Part shown: in pieces, positions 44,827 through 57,260 of the stretch
Layout: each line of letters starts with the position of its first letter
Position numbering within the stretch: position 1 is the stretch's first letter
NCBI GenBank assembly: GCA_050084515.1
Contig: CM114272.1
Coordinates: forward strand, 46,128,001-46,192,000
Reading direction: 5' to 3'
Origin: Blasia pusilla
Lineage: Eukaryota; Marchantiophyta; Marchantiopsida; Blasiales
Length of the DNA stretch: 64,000 nt
Made by a program: the position numbers and the translations under genes
The notes under the pieces: model-generated
Seen by the model: the letters and a program-made list of their open reading frames with translations, nothing else
Databases searched by the model: none
Told to the model about the DNA's origin: nothing

Positions 44827-44882
44827 AGAACTCTCCAATTAAGCACACTCGATCTGGAGGAATAGAATTGGGATGGGTGACC
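44827..44882 (+). ncRNA. 5S rRNA-derived internal promoter region, copy 2 (relic)
   Basis: AGAACTCTCCAATTAAGC (box A-like) and an intact GGATGGGTGACC (box C) with 38 instead of 35 bases from the end of TTAAGC. It occupies the same place in the leader, about 0.5 kb upstream of gag, as copy 1, also antisense. Box C is better kept here, box A in copy 1. Confidence 0.7.
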
Positions 44883-45045
44883 TTGAAGTTATGCTGAACT
44901 GAATCAATACCAGCTTGCCAAGTCCTCACGCCCGCAAGCAAGCTGGCTTGCTGGCACCTTGCGCCTTTGATGCCTCTTACGCCCACTTGCACCTTCGACA
45001 CCTCTTCCGCATCGAAGCCTTAGAGAAGGGCGACAGACTGATCCC

Positions 45046-45270
45046 AATTGGAACTTGGGTTCCGATTGCCGTACCGCTTTGCCAACTTGCCTGAAACTTG
45101 GGCATTTCAAAATCCTTCACATGAAAGAGTGCCAAATTGGAACTTCAGTTCCGAATGCTCTTGGATCACTCCTTCTTTCCTAGCTTCACAGAAGAATGAC
45201 GGAATTGGAACCGAAGTTCCAATTGCTCACTCCTCTTCTCACCTTTCTCACTTTTTCACAAAAGGGCTAT
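45046..45270. repeat. Short repeats with GGAAC(N)GTTCC dyads
   Basis: AATTGGAACTTGGGTTCCGATTG, AATTGGAACTTCAGTTCCGAATG and AATTGGAACCGAAGTTCCAATTG occur at about 45047, 45133 and 45205, with a related AGAACTTAAGTTCTGATG at 45271. Each is a small inverted repeat within a 75-85 base periodicity. Confidence 0.7.
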
Positions 45271-45998
45271 CAGAACTTAAGTTCTGATGCATCGCACAAT
45301 AGCTCTAGCGCTGCTCTCACGCCCTTTCCACAGTGGTGATCCGCTCATCTCAGAGAGTCGATGCGGTTGCGAGGAATATTTTTGGAATCTTCCTCAATGA
45401 GCTCTGTTTCTAGTCCCGTTTTCATTATTGGACTCAGTTTTTCGTGATTGTTCCAATGGCAAATTCAGATCTCATAAAATCTTGCACAATGGAACACCAT
45501 TGTGCCCTCCTTACTTTTGCTTCTTGCGTGATTATCCTCCTGCCCAACATTTATCCGATTTGGTCTAGAATCAAGCAACTCTCACTCAAAATCAACAACG
45601 AAGTGCCCACGCACTTGCTGACTTGCCCACACTCAATCAGGTCACCATTGACACTGATTTCCTCATCAGGATTGTCTCAGGAACTTTGTCCCTACAATCT
45701 GATCCTAATTAAATTGCTCCACTAATGAGCAAATCTACAAGAATTGAGAAGCCTCCCCTTCTTCGAATCTTGTCAAATCTGTTGCATTGCACAAATTTCT
45801 CAATTCTGAACATCTGACTTTGATTTTAGCAATTCTTTTGCCCCATGTCCTCCCACATGGTCAGGATACACTAGCTTGCAATCCCCACAACACCACAATT
45901 GTGCTCTATGTCACAAATTGAGTCCCACATTCTCTTCTATTGAGAACCATTGTGCATCTCCTTCGGATATGAAGTTCAATATGCATTGTAGGCTCTGA

Positions 45999-47990
45999 TG
46001 AAATCTACAATCATCCAAAAAACCATATTTGTGAATCAAATACACAGTGTTGTAACAGCAAGAGAAAGTGTACACAAGTATTCCCAAAATAAGTGTGATC
46101 TTCCTTATTGATCGCTCCTAGCCCACTCTTCAAGAGAGAATCCACATTCAATACATGCAAGCTGCATCGTATCACGGATCCCAACACGGGTTTGCAATCC
46201 TAAGGAGATGAGCTCCAAATGAGCTTTATTCAAGGTATACCCCCCTTAGGCACCTCCATGGGTGATATGTACATACAGGTCACCTCCCTCCTAGCAAGTC
46301 ACTACCAACCGATAGTACACACATACTAACTCCCTACCAACTACACATGTGGTCCCCTCATGAGACCAACTACCAACTAACCCACGACCCTATAGGTCCA
46401 AGTGGAGCCATACATGGCTGGGAAGGTCAACCTCTCCAAGGTTGTCACTCCTCATAAAAGGAAGGATGACCTACACTCGTAGGTCACCTCCTAAGAGCAG
46501 GTCACATATGACCTCTCTAAGGCCTCAATACTATCTTGCCCTACGCCTCATCTACCATGCCATCTATGACAATGAAGCTCTCATCACTTCAGTATAAGAT
46601 ATAACATCGCAAGTACATTGTCAAACAACTTTCCATCGGCTCCATTGGTCTGATTTATTATAGATGGTGCTCATGTGCGCAAAACCACTTGAGACATCAC
46701 CCTGTATTATGTACATGCAAATTAGCTATCAACTTACATTGGTGTACTTAGGGCTACTGCCTATAATTTACAATATAAACTTAACGAGCTCATATCTTGT
46801 GTACATATGGATATATTCTAAAAAAGCGGCCAACACTTCATATATAATTTACATGTGTTAATTTTTCATGTAACTTTCATCCCTGTTTTCTAAGATGGAT
46901 TGATGTAGTCCATTCATTCATAACATTTTATATACCCCTTTTCATAAGGAATCTTCACACTTTCACGTTCACAATGCATATGCTTTTCACTTCAGTGGGA
47001 CTTCTCCACATTCATGCATGTAGTGCTTATATTTTTGCCCTTATGCTATGTATTCTCTTGCATTTAGTTTGTACTGCTTGTTTCACGAATGTTTCGTGCT
47101 CCACATCTTGCTGATCAATCTTGGCCCGTAATTACCACACATTCACAAAAGCTCACCAGTTGGGTGTTGCATACAAGGATGAAAATGCACGCCCTTTCAC
47201 TCATTATCCACCAATTCTGTAAACGAAGTCCTTATGAATTTTTTTTGGGTTTACTTACAACGATGACCCAACTCTTGCCCCATCTACACCTTACAAGTCC
47301 TTTTATCAACTAAGATTAACGACACATACATTAGTGTTCTTATTGCTGGTCACTTACTTATCAGACCATTACCTCTCTTTATTGCATTCACCCTTTTTTA
47401 CTCCCTTGTACACTTTAAGCCCGTGTTGTCATCGATAACATGACGTATATCGGCCAACTTGGGCCCCTTAAAGCAACTTGGTCTACTACCACAAATGTAC
47501 AAATGTCCATTATTTCTATGTCCATTTCATTTAGTTTCGTTTCACCCTTGCGAACAACAAATGCATCTTATTTACCGCGCCCTAACCGACAATAAATACA
47601 ACTTATTCTTCATTACTCATGAGTTACGAGTTACGTTCATTCTACATATCACTATCTTCCAAATAAGAGGTTCCCGCTAAAACTTTTTTAGAGTATGCCA
47701 ATTATGGGAGAGTGCCTTCTTGATTTGGAAACACCTGTTTGACACATGGCAATTGGGTAGCAAGAAAGTGTTTCACATGCTAAGGACAACAAGAATTTTT
47801 TTTGGATTCATTCATCTTTTCCCTCCACGGTTTTCACACTAGCTTTTTAACAATTTTTTATTTCTCGTGCATAGTTCAAACAGCTTACTAATAATTTTCT
47901 ATTCCAACGGCCTGCACACAACTTTATTTATTCGCAAGTCGAACCGGGGCCGCATACTTGTTAAGCTATGCCTGAAAACCAGCCATCGGA
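45999..47990. other. Intergenic, no gene recognised
   Basis: The first 600 bases may be a decayed LTR of the old gypsy. From about 46600 to 47990 the sequence is AT-rich with only short spurious frames. I see no RNA gene, no conserved protein segment and no clear repeat. Confidence 0.5.
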
Positions 47991-48893
47991 AACCGGGACA
48001 ACCGTTCCGAATCTGAGATACGGGAGATAGTTATAAATTCACGGCGAGGGAAAGGACACGTCGTGCATGGGAACGATACAAAACGAGCGATGCGTCACTA
48101 TGGATCCCATGGGCGAGACGTCGCGGCAACCTTAAACGGTCGCCATTTTTTCTTTCTCCAGCATCCTCACTGTATATAGAACGGTTTCTGCTAAACTAGT
48201 CGTGCTTTTTTGGCTTGTCCACGGAAATACAAGTTGGTCGCGGAAATGAGGTCACCGCGACTTCTACGGAGGCCCATGGGACCCGGCCCTATGAGGCAAA
48301 ACCAACGTCGTATTCCCAAGTTGCCATAGGTATACGCTCACGCCGATGCGACCTACCGTACGCATCAGTCGGCTGAAAACCCGCTCCGGATCTAGTGCCG
48401 CGGAGGAGACGGACTAGGAGCGAGAGACGGGACGGCGTCACGGCTCACGTACTTGCCCGGGAATTGGACCGACTCTCGGGGCGGGTTCCTCCATTTTCTT
48501 CGTCTGCCCTCATCGCTAGAAAACACGGGATCCACCTATCCACACGTCGAACCCGGACTCAGCAGATGCGAGGAAAAAACAAGTTGAGGTCCGATACACT
48601 TCTTCTGGCGCTTGGTTCGACTGTGGGACTCTGTCGTAGTTCACCAAAGAGCGCGATGGCTCGGAAGCTGTCTTGACGCGTTCGCCTGGTCCGAAAGATT
48701 GTATGAGAGTTTAGTCCACCGCGGGTTGTTTGAATTCGAGCGGCTTGAAGTGGGAGTGCATCGGATCAAGTCGGAAGTAGTCATTTGCGGGAGTAGACCG
48801 TGAGTGTTGGAAGATCGAGAGGCCACCAACAGGCTTGGGTAAAGAGTGGAGAATTGGGGGTAAGCTGGTCTCGATTGGGACATCTGTGATAAG
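47991..48893 (+). promoter_or_regulatory. Upstream region and probable 5' UTR of AIP1
   Basis: Base composition shifts sharply to GC-rich at about 47950, unlike the AT-rich flank. A TGTATATAGA box at about 48171 could serve as TATA element, giving a long leader if used. An open frame at 48395-48676 has no recognisable protein and I treat it as chance. The exact transcription start cannot be seen. Confidence 0.45.
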
Positions 48894-51800
48894 ATGGCGA
48901 AGCTTCGGCACTGTTTTGGTGCTATGCCTGTGACAGAGAGGGGAAGTGGGGTTCTGATTTCCGGAGATCCCAAAACCAATTATATCGCTTATGCAAATGG
49001 GAGATCTGTGATTTTGAGAAGCCTTGTCAATCCTTTGGAGATCGATGTTTATGGAGAGCACGGATATAATGTTACTGTTGCCAGATTTTCGCCCAATGGA
49101 GAGTGGATTGCGTCAGGAGATGTTTCTGGAAGTGTAAGAATTTGGGGGAGAGGACCGGAACACGTTCTGAAGTTCGAGATGAAGGCTCTATCGGGCAGGA
49201 TCGATGATCTGCAATGGTCCCTGGATGGAGAGCGCATTGTTGCCTGTGGTGATGGCAAAGGGAAAACATTCCTTCGAGCTTTCATGTGAGTGTTTCCTCT
49301 ATCCTTGCCAGGACGATTTGACATATCATTCGAGAAGTGCTTGGCACCCCTTGTGTCTTCCGTTTCGCCGCCTTCGGATTCCTCGTGAATTACGAAGATA
49401 TCCATCGTGATTTTCGATCTCGATCTGAGTGCTGAAAGAAGTGAGCATCAACCTGAAGTATTGCTGAAGGACTGTTTGAGGAACTATCTTAGGACGAAGA
49501 ATCACCATTGTCCCTGTCCGCAGCCGGGTATAAAACTGACAACGCTAAAGGATCAGACTTAACACGGAACGTGCTTACAATTATCGAAATTGTTTCCCAA
49601 CTCATTAAGCTAGAAGAACCGCTTGTATCATGTCACTGAGGACAGAAGGTTCATCGTTGAACGGAGCTCCGGTTTGATAGAATTCCCGAAATCAGGCAGG
49701 TATTGGATTGTTTGTTCAATTGACGTTGTAGGGTGAAGTACGGGGCGAGGTCTGGTTATGGAGCCTTGAAAAACCTTCACGAAAGACCCTGTAAATTTCT
49801 AACTTGCAATTGTGCACGTCGATGCAGGTGGGATTCTGGATCCAATGTTGGGGAGTTCGATGGGCATTCCAGGCGCGTCTTGAGTTGCTCTTTCAAACCA
49901 ACTCGACCCTTCCGAGTAGCAAGCGGAGGAGAGGATTTTTTGGTGAACTTCTATGAAGGGCCACCTTTCCGATTCAAAACATCTCACAGGCATGTTACTA
50001 CTTCGGTATGGTGGGGTTAACCACGCCTCTTTGGGAATTCGTTGGAGAATATTTCAGATATAGTAGAGTAAATCTTTACGTGGTCGGCTTTTCCCGTCCG
50101 AGAGTTTTATACCACGAGCGATGTCATCCTTCATCCGTTTGGTCGGAGTTGCCTTTTTGTCCAGCTCCGAAGGTCCGTCTTGGTTTATTTGTTAGCAAGT
50201 ACGGTGTACTCATAGGTGTGGCCAATCGACTTATTTCTGAAGTCTTTTGGTTGCAGGGAACATTCTAATTTTGTCAATTGTGTACGCTACTCCCCCGATG
50301 GGAGTAAATTCATTTCGGTTGGATCTGACAAGAAAGGTGTGATTTATGACGGAAAATCTGGAGAAAAGTTGGGAGAATTGGGAGGAGAAGGTGGACATAC
50401 TGGAAGCATCTACGCAGTCAGCTGGAGTTCTAACAGCAAACAGGTTTGAACTGGTGACCGCTGCTTTCTTTCCTGGATGACTCTGGCATAAAATTGACTT
50501 TTCAAATGTCGCTGGTAGCTTCCAGAATGCAAACTTGATTATATTACGTGTGCTAAAGGTGGATTTCGTGTTTCAACTCAATTGCTCAGTACCAAATGTT
50601 CCCTGATTTTGCTATATCTCACTTGGCAACCTCCACCTGCATTCAATGGTATGTGGAAGAGGTGTGAGGTAAATCCTCTTCCTGTAGAGGATTTTGATTT
50701 GATAGCTTGTGTAGTGTGTGTAGGGAGGTTTTACATTATCATTATGTTTCTATACATCCAGAGGGGATGAGAATTCTTTTATCCCTTGGGACATTTAGGA
50801 TCATTTTAATACTGGCAAAAGTTATTCCTTCAAGTGCTGTCCCTGAATTGCTTTCTGGGACCTATGACTTCTGCTCTTCATGAATGGCATGAAACAGTGT
50901 CTTCACACTCGTACTCATCCTGGTCGATAATCTCTTTGAAAGATTTGTACTGCATGGAAAACTTACAAGTGTTTGAATTGTGGTTTTTGTTAGGTACTCA
51001 CAGTCTCAGCAGACAAGACTGCCAAAGTGTGGAACATATCAGAAACTGGATTGGGAACAGTGAGCAGCACTTTCTCCCTTGATGGAAGTGGAGGAGTTAG
51101 GGACATGCAAGTTGGGTGCCTCTGGCTTAACGACTATCTCATCACTGTATCACTTGGTGGTGTCATTACATATTTATCTAATGCAGAGACAAGTCAGCCA
51201 ACAAAAACGTTTTCAGGACATCTGAAGAGCATTACAGCAATTACTGTAGGTACAGGTGGAGGCAGAGCAGAGATCATCTCCAGTAGCTATGATGCAGTGA
51301 TTGTGAGGTGGGCCGTTGGGACTGGGTACTTGGGCCGGTTGGAAGTTGGAGATTATATGGCTTCTGTGAAAAATTTAGTGATTACCGGTGACAAATTGTA
51401 TCTATACGGACTTGACAAGAAGGTATATGAAAAGGCTCTTCCCTTGTTAATGTTGAAGTTGTCTCAATGAAGTATGCAATTTACCGGCTAAAAATTTTCA
51501 ATATTTTCAGGAACAAACTTTTGGAAAGAGTAAAAATGTTGTGGGAATTGTCTTGGAAAATCTACAGTGATGTTTGTATTTAGAATGCACCCAGATGCCT
51601 TTTGAAACCCTTAGGGCTTCTCACTTGAGAATATCCTCTCCAGATGATTTGGTTTTGATGCAAGTCAACAGGGACCTGAACTGTGAGAGCAAGAAGAGAC
51701 ATCCTTTCCATCCTCTGTGGATATCATATCTGAAGTAGTGGGAGAGTGCTCACAGCAATACACCATTGATGAAGCAACCAAAGTGTTGAACCTCCCACTC

Positions 51801-53767
51801 TTGAGTGAGTATTCTGAACCACCAGAAGTAGAGAACTATTTGCTGGGGGATTCCTAGTTTAGGAACGTAGCTCAAGTGCAAGGTCAGGACATGACTTCAC
51901 TTCAACCACAGCAAAAGCACAATGAGAACACACTCCGGGTCCTCCACCTGGTGTGATATTAGGGATGAAACCTCCAGTCACTACGTGGTCACCTGTCTAT
52001 ATGGTCACCACTCACACCATATCAGAGACCCTCCCTCACCTAGAATGGCAATCTCCTCACTTCTTGCCACTGCAGCATCCATCCCAGTCCATAGTACCAA
52101 ACCATCCAAGCAGAGCACGGAACCTCTGGTCCCAAGGCTACTACAGGCACTCCTTAATGGCTAGTGTCTCAATTCAACAGGCACTACTTTGGCATATAGA
52201 GAGCCCCTCCCTATATGCCCAAGTTGTTTGACATGTTCAGTAGCCTAGATTCACTGCCCAAAGCCACAGTAGTAAGGTAGATGTGTCGTAAAGAGTTTCT
52301 TGGCTGATAGGAGCATTGTAGCACTAACAATCTCCTCAAGCTTTTTTGTCTGAGAAGTGGCCTGTTTCACTGGCCTCTTTTGGGTGCAAGTTATCACTTC
52401 CAACAGTCTAGGGCGATAATGGGTGCCTTCAGCAACTTCCACGACTGCAACTTGGCAATGTTATGTCCATCCTCCAGCAGCTCCACTCCAGATTCAGTTC
52501 TCTCACGATTGAGTTACTAATACATTTGTCACATTTGCTTCCATGCTCCACATGTCACAACAGATTTTGGTCAGGGGTATCAACTCCTGGAGCTTCAGTC
52601 CCATTTCCTGTTAGTTACCAAAGTCAAGAGCAACAACAGGGCTGTTACCGTGAATGCCTCGTTAACTGCCCTTCATTTCCTCCATTAAGGTGTTGAAAAA
52701 AATATTGTAGAGGGTTGGACAGTACAGAGAGGGATAGAGAAAGAATGAGACCTAATAATCTTTCTTTGTTGTCCCTCCTCTATGCAAGCAGATATGGACT
52801 GCGTCCCTGTCTGGGGATGCCTTAAAAAACTTGGAGTCTTTGGACTTAGGAGCGCAGCCTAAGAATATGGATGCAATTTTGAATGTAAAGGGAGAGCAGA
52901 TTGCTTTGGTGCCTACAGATTCTGAACTCGTGCTCCTGCAAGGGTTAAAAGTACTGTCAAAGACAACCGTTAGTTTTACTGCAACAGCTGGTGCACTATC
53001 TCCAGATGCAACTCAAGCAGCTGTCGGTGGAGAGGATGGAAGAGTCTACATTTATAGTGTCAAGGGTGACTTGCTGACTCAGCAAAAAGTGCTGGAGAAA
53101 CATCGTGGCCCCATTACGGTTGTGCGATTTTCACCAGATGGATCTATGGTGGCATCTGGAGATCAAAACAGAGAGGCTGTTGTGTGGAGCCAGAAGTCTG
53201 GAGAAGTAAGAACTTTTTTGCCCTTACAATTTCTCTCTTGATATGTTGCACTTAATGAATTTCATGGCATATACTTTGCTTCACGGAGTGAAAGATGAAG
53301 GGTTGGATTTTTGTCTCATGAAAAAAAAAGGCTTGGTGGGGCTCAATTAGGATGTAGGAAGAGCCATCATATACAGTAGGTTTATAGTTTATACATACTC
53401 AAAGAAAAGTCGAGCAATAATGAGCAAAGGGGTTTTGGAATCATGAAGATTGGATTTGTGATCTCCTGTTCAGGTATCGTTTTTGATTCATCGCATCGTT
53501 TTTGCAAATCAGTGGCAGGTGAAAGTTAAGAATATGCTTTATCATACTGCTCGTATCACCTCAGTAGCGTGGTCTCCAGATAGCCTCAAAGTGGCTACAG
53601 GTGCAGTTGATACCTCTGTGTATGTCTATGATGTGACACAAGTTGCATCAAGTCGCACAGTTATAAAAGCAGCACATCTTGGAGGGACTGGAGCTCTGGC
53701 CTTTGTAGATAGCAAAACTCTTGTTACTGGAGGGGATGATGCATGCCTACGGGTATGGGATGTTTGA
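48894..53767 (+). CDS. AIP1: Actin-interacting protein 1 (WD40 repeat protein), six exons
   Basis: Works with ADF/cofilin to disassemble actin filaments in the cytoplasm. Exons: 48894-49285, 49828-49989, 50257-50443, 50994-51422, 52792-53205, 53519-53767, together 1833 bases, 610 residues, the usual plant AIP1 length. All frames join without a stop. Matches to plant AIP1 from memory: [129 protein letters not shown] and [18 protein letters not shown]. The WD repeats fill two beta-propellers. Start: first ATG in frame with the conserved N-terminus. Introns are GT-AG except intron 2 (GC-AG). It is the only apparently intact gene in the window. Confidence 0.96.
49990..50256 (+). other. AIP1 intron 2, non-canonical GC-AG
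   Basis: Donor CACAG|GCATGT, acceptor TTGCAG|G. Only this junction joins SHR to EHSNFVNC in frame; the nearby GT at 49993-49994 would put a stop directly after the junction. Confidence 0.8.
51423..52791 (+). other. AIP1 intron 4, 1369 bases
   Basis: GTATAT to CAAGCAG. The centre (about 51920-52240) contains Pro-rich decayed coding-like sequence ([13 protein letters not shown] on the plus strand), possibly an old insertion, that I cannot assign. Joining across the intron gives [12 protein letters not shown], as in other plant AIP1. Confidence 0.75.
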
Positions 53768-54660
53768 GGGATTCCGCAGAGCCGTTAGGTACTGATACCA
53801 AGCTGGAATCTATATCAGACATCTTTCTGATGCCTTGTGTGCAATGAAGTGTCCTGGACAAGCGTGTTGCCTTCTTGGCTTAGTGATTTTGGCAGAGGAT
53901 TTCTAGGACCAGTGAACAAAATATCACTAAGGGATGCATCTTATTGAACTCTGGAGAAAGGACTTCCTGACACATAAGTTCAGTTGGGCAGTTTTGAAGC
54001 TGCAGACTTTCGTTGGTGTACACAGCAGTCAATTCTTTTGTCATGCATTGGGAGGTGTTTGAAGGAAAAGATTTTGCTACGAGCACCCTGTAGGAGCTGG
54101 GTACCAGGGGTTACAGCAAAGTGGCCAGACCCTGGCAATAGATATGGATCCGAAAGCTTCATAAAATTGGAAGGCTGGAGCTTCCAGTTTAAAACTGAGA
54201 CCTTGTTCTGCTGAATTCCAAGCCTTGAAACTTGATGATTGAAAGGTGCAGTTCACAAGGTTGTCTAGTTTTTTAGTCACTGGCTGTCAGCGCCAGTGTT
54301 AGATTGTTTATAAGTTGCCTGATGCCGGAGGTTGGTCCTCTGTGTGTATCATTCTTTCAGAGCCGAAGAAACAGGCTTTATTAAAGTGAATTGACCATGG
54401 TGTGGTACGCAATTTTTTTATGTACTTGAGTGTAAGTCGTTAGGCTTGTTTGATCTATTTGTCTCTACGGCTGCTTAAGTTCCTACCGGTGAGGTAATGA
54501 AAAGTAGTGGTGAATGGATTTTTTGGAAGAATTAGGAAAAGTATTCGTATGACTTGTGATCCCTTACAGCTGTGCCCCTGAGGAGGGGCTTCCCTCAAAG
54601 GCATCAGAGTACCTCCCAATCCTATGAGGTTACCTTCTTCCATTTTGAATTAAATTTCTT
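53768..54660 (+). other. AIP1 3' flank, probable 3' UTR
   Basis: No coding sequence. A TTATTAAAGTGAATTG stretch near 54378 and AATTAAATTTC at 54647 could hold polyadenylation signals, but neither is a clear AATAAA. Confidence 0.35.
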
Positions 54661-56579
54661 TGTATTAGAGAAAGAGAATGAGAAAACCCATTCGCACTGC
54701 ATTTATTGCTTTTGTGCAGTGTGAAATTGAAACTCGAGGGGGTCTTGGAGGAGATTAGTTTATGAAACAAAAGTATATCACATCTTAAACATGGTTGATA
54801 TTGTAAATAGTTGGCGAAGCAGATGATCTCAACTCCGGGTGGTCACGGATTCGAGGCCGGTTTTGGATGCTACTAGCTAAAGTGGAATGGTTTCACTTTG
54901 TGGGGTTGGAGGGGGAGGAGGGGACATGGACAAGTCCTTCCTTAAGACAGATGTAAGTCCACCGACATGGATATGTCCATATACACAGACTTTGTCCACA
55001 TGCAATCTTGTATATTATGTAACGTTCATATAGAGTAGAAACTCAAATTGATAGAACATAAGATAGTTTTTCATGTGGAGGCTTTCTTAGCAATGGAAGC
55101 TGAGACCACGACGGAAGGGATCATCTAAGATCCGCTTAAGCCATTGGTTTCCCTACCCACGGATACTTCCATCATTGATATTCTAGGATATTGGAAAGAA
55201 GAGAAGCTTGCACTAGTTGATGGGGTACTTCTCATAGATGATGAAGCTCCACTCATGTGAGTAGTCCCATAGAGTGGTCCACATTCCATGTAGTCACCAG
55301 TTTTTATCCATACTCGATCCAATCGCTCCTAATAACTTATGATCAATTGATCTTGCACCATTGCTAGAGGCATCATTTGAGACAATGAGGAAACTTGTTG
55401 TGAGTTAAACATAGCTTGGGAAACTTCTTGAATGATTGGTAGATTGATGTGCCTATAATTGAAGAATGTTTTGGTTTCAAAATTGTGGCTAAGAGGAGGT
55501 GCCTTGTGGAATGTGCTCAATAATTCTAGGTTGAACTTGTGGAGTTTGGCCAGTGGATGCTTATTGTATTTTCCTAGAAGCTCCCATACCTCCATATTGT
55601 ACATTCAAGCTACTTTGTGCATTTTGTGGATTTTTTCAATGCGATGAGGATGGCTTGGGTATATTCCCTTGCATTAGAAGTGATTATGCTTGAAGAGAGG
55701 CTCCATCCACCATGGTTTCCTCATTAGAATGCATCTTTTGTGCACCAAATTAGACATATTGTAGAGACGACTAGGATTGCTTTCCAGATCGAAATTGCAT
55801 CAACTTGTGTTCTTTAAGATTACTTCTTGAGATACATCTACTTGAGGATAGGTTTGAGCCATCCCTAGTTGAACTTGGGCAGAAGCTTGGGCTTTGAATT
55901 GAGTACATTGTAAGTAGGCTGAACTAGTGCGTACTACAGCATCTGCCTACTACTGCAGTCCAAAGTACGTTGTAAGTAGGCTGAACTATGCAACTAGGGA
56001 TAAGATTGAGCTTGGAGAAATTCTACCTCATTCTTATACTATGGTGAATCGAGGCATATCTTGGTTAGCCGACAGGTAGAATTCTGTCGCGTGGATGACC
56101 TAGAGGGTTAGCGGGATGCTTGGATGTAACTTCTACTTGAGTTTTTGGATGAGGTTGATGACATATCTGTTGCGCCAAGAATATCGTTTTAGGTCATTTT
56201 CATATTTTGGTCTTTTTTCAGCCAGATGATCTGTTGATCAGGTCAAGAGTCATCTAAGGACCTATGCAATGATGCATGCAAGTTATCTTATGTAGAAAAT
56301 AACTAAACAAGTATAATTGATGGGATACGGTTCTCATACTTACATATCATCATGGAGAACAAAATTTTGCAATGAGAGAATTAGTGGAGGTTAGTCCCCT
56401 TCTCAATTATATAGGATATGTACAAGAAACCCTAACCTTAGTTAAGATAATCGTGCTTAACTAACTAACCAAGATTAAGCTTTCCTAGTTCATGTGAGTA
56501 CTTACTGTAGCAGTCTGTGTGTATTATAAGATTGATTATAACTTAGTCTTCAATAGTCCCCCTTAAGCTTATATTGATA
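54661..56579. other. Intergenic, decayed unassigned sequence
   Basis: Minus-strand frames at 55125-55322 and 55329-55604 look like parts of one decayed protein (ISYLERLDRVWIK region), but I recognise no family. A direct repeat, AAGTAGGCTGAACTA, occurs at about 55911 and 55974. The rest shows nothing clear. Confidence 0.35.
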
Positions 56580-57260
56580 TCTCTAGCACCTAAATATTTC
56601 TAAACATCTTAAACTTATCTCTAGACAATGCATTTGTAAAGTTGTCAGCAATTTGTTGATCTGTACTTATATACACAAGATCAATTTCTCCAGAAAGTAG
56701 AAGTGTATCTCAACATGTTTTGTTCGAGAATGGAACACATGGTTATTAGCAAGCTTGATGCTACTAATATTATTTACATATATTATACTAGGTCCTAACT
56801 TACTAGTACCAATCTCAGCAAGAGAGAGGAATCAGCTTCAGAAACCCTAAGGCCAATTTCTTATAGGATATATCTAATCTTCCCAAACCAAGCTCTTAGA
56901 GCTTCTTCGAGCCCGTATAGAGCTTTTTTCAACATGCATACGAGGAATAGAAACTCTAGGTGCTCATATCCAAATGGTTGATCCATGTATACCTCCTCAT
57001 ACATATCTCCATTCAAGAAGGCATTATTGACGTCCATATGATGTAGTCTTCACTTCTTACTTATTAAGACTATAACCACTATTCTCATAGTCCCCATCTT
57101 TGCAATGGGGGTAAATGCCTCCTTATAATTGATGCCATATTTTTGTGCATAGCCCTAGGCTACAAATCTGGCATTGTATATGTTAAGTATACCATCTTGA
57201 TTGCGCTTGACTTTGTAAATTATTTGCAACAAATATTTTCCTAATCGAAAGGTTTATCAA
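56580..57260 (-). pseudogene. Copia pol fragment, internally deleted
   Basis: Minus strand contains NNAFLNGDMYEEVYMDQPFG near 57040-56975 and KKALYGLEEA near 56930 (RT), then joins directly to KHVEIHFYFLEKLI and DNFTNALS near 56730-56620 (RNase H end). The roughly 800 bases in between, including the YVDD site, are missing. It belongs to a copia lineage different from the element at 15461-26651. Confidence 0.7.

Larger units (their letters stand above)
44341..45998 (-). other. Leader of the old gypsy copy
   Basis: Non-coding, 1.65 kb. It contains the second 5S-like segment (44827-44882), the run CAAGCAAGCTGGCTTGCTGG near 44935 that parallels the young leader, and GGAACTT/GTTCC repeats at 45045-45225. 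At 45998 the minus strand reads TCAGAGCCTAC, possibly a remnant of an initiator-Met primer site. Right of it the plus strand starts TGAAATC, like the young LTR edge, but similarity fades after about 35 bases, so the LTR itself is not secure. Confidence 0.45.

Noticed and set aside
48395-48676. 93-codon open frame upstream of AIP1 as a separate gene
   Set aside because: Arg-rich, no conserved segment, in a GC-rich region where chance frames are long.
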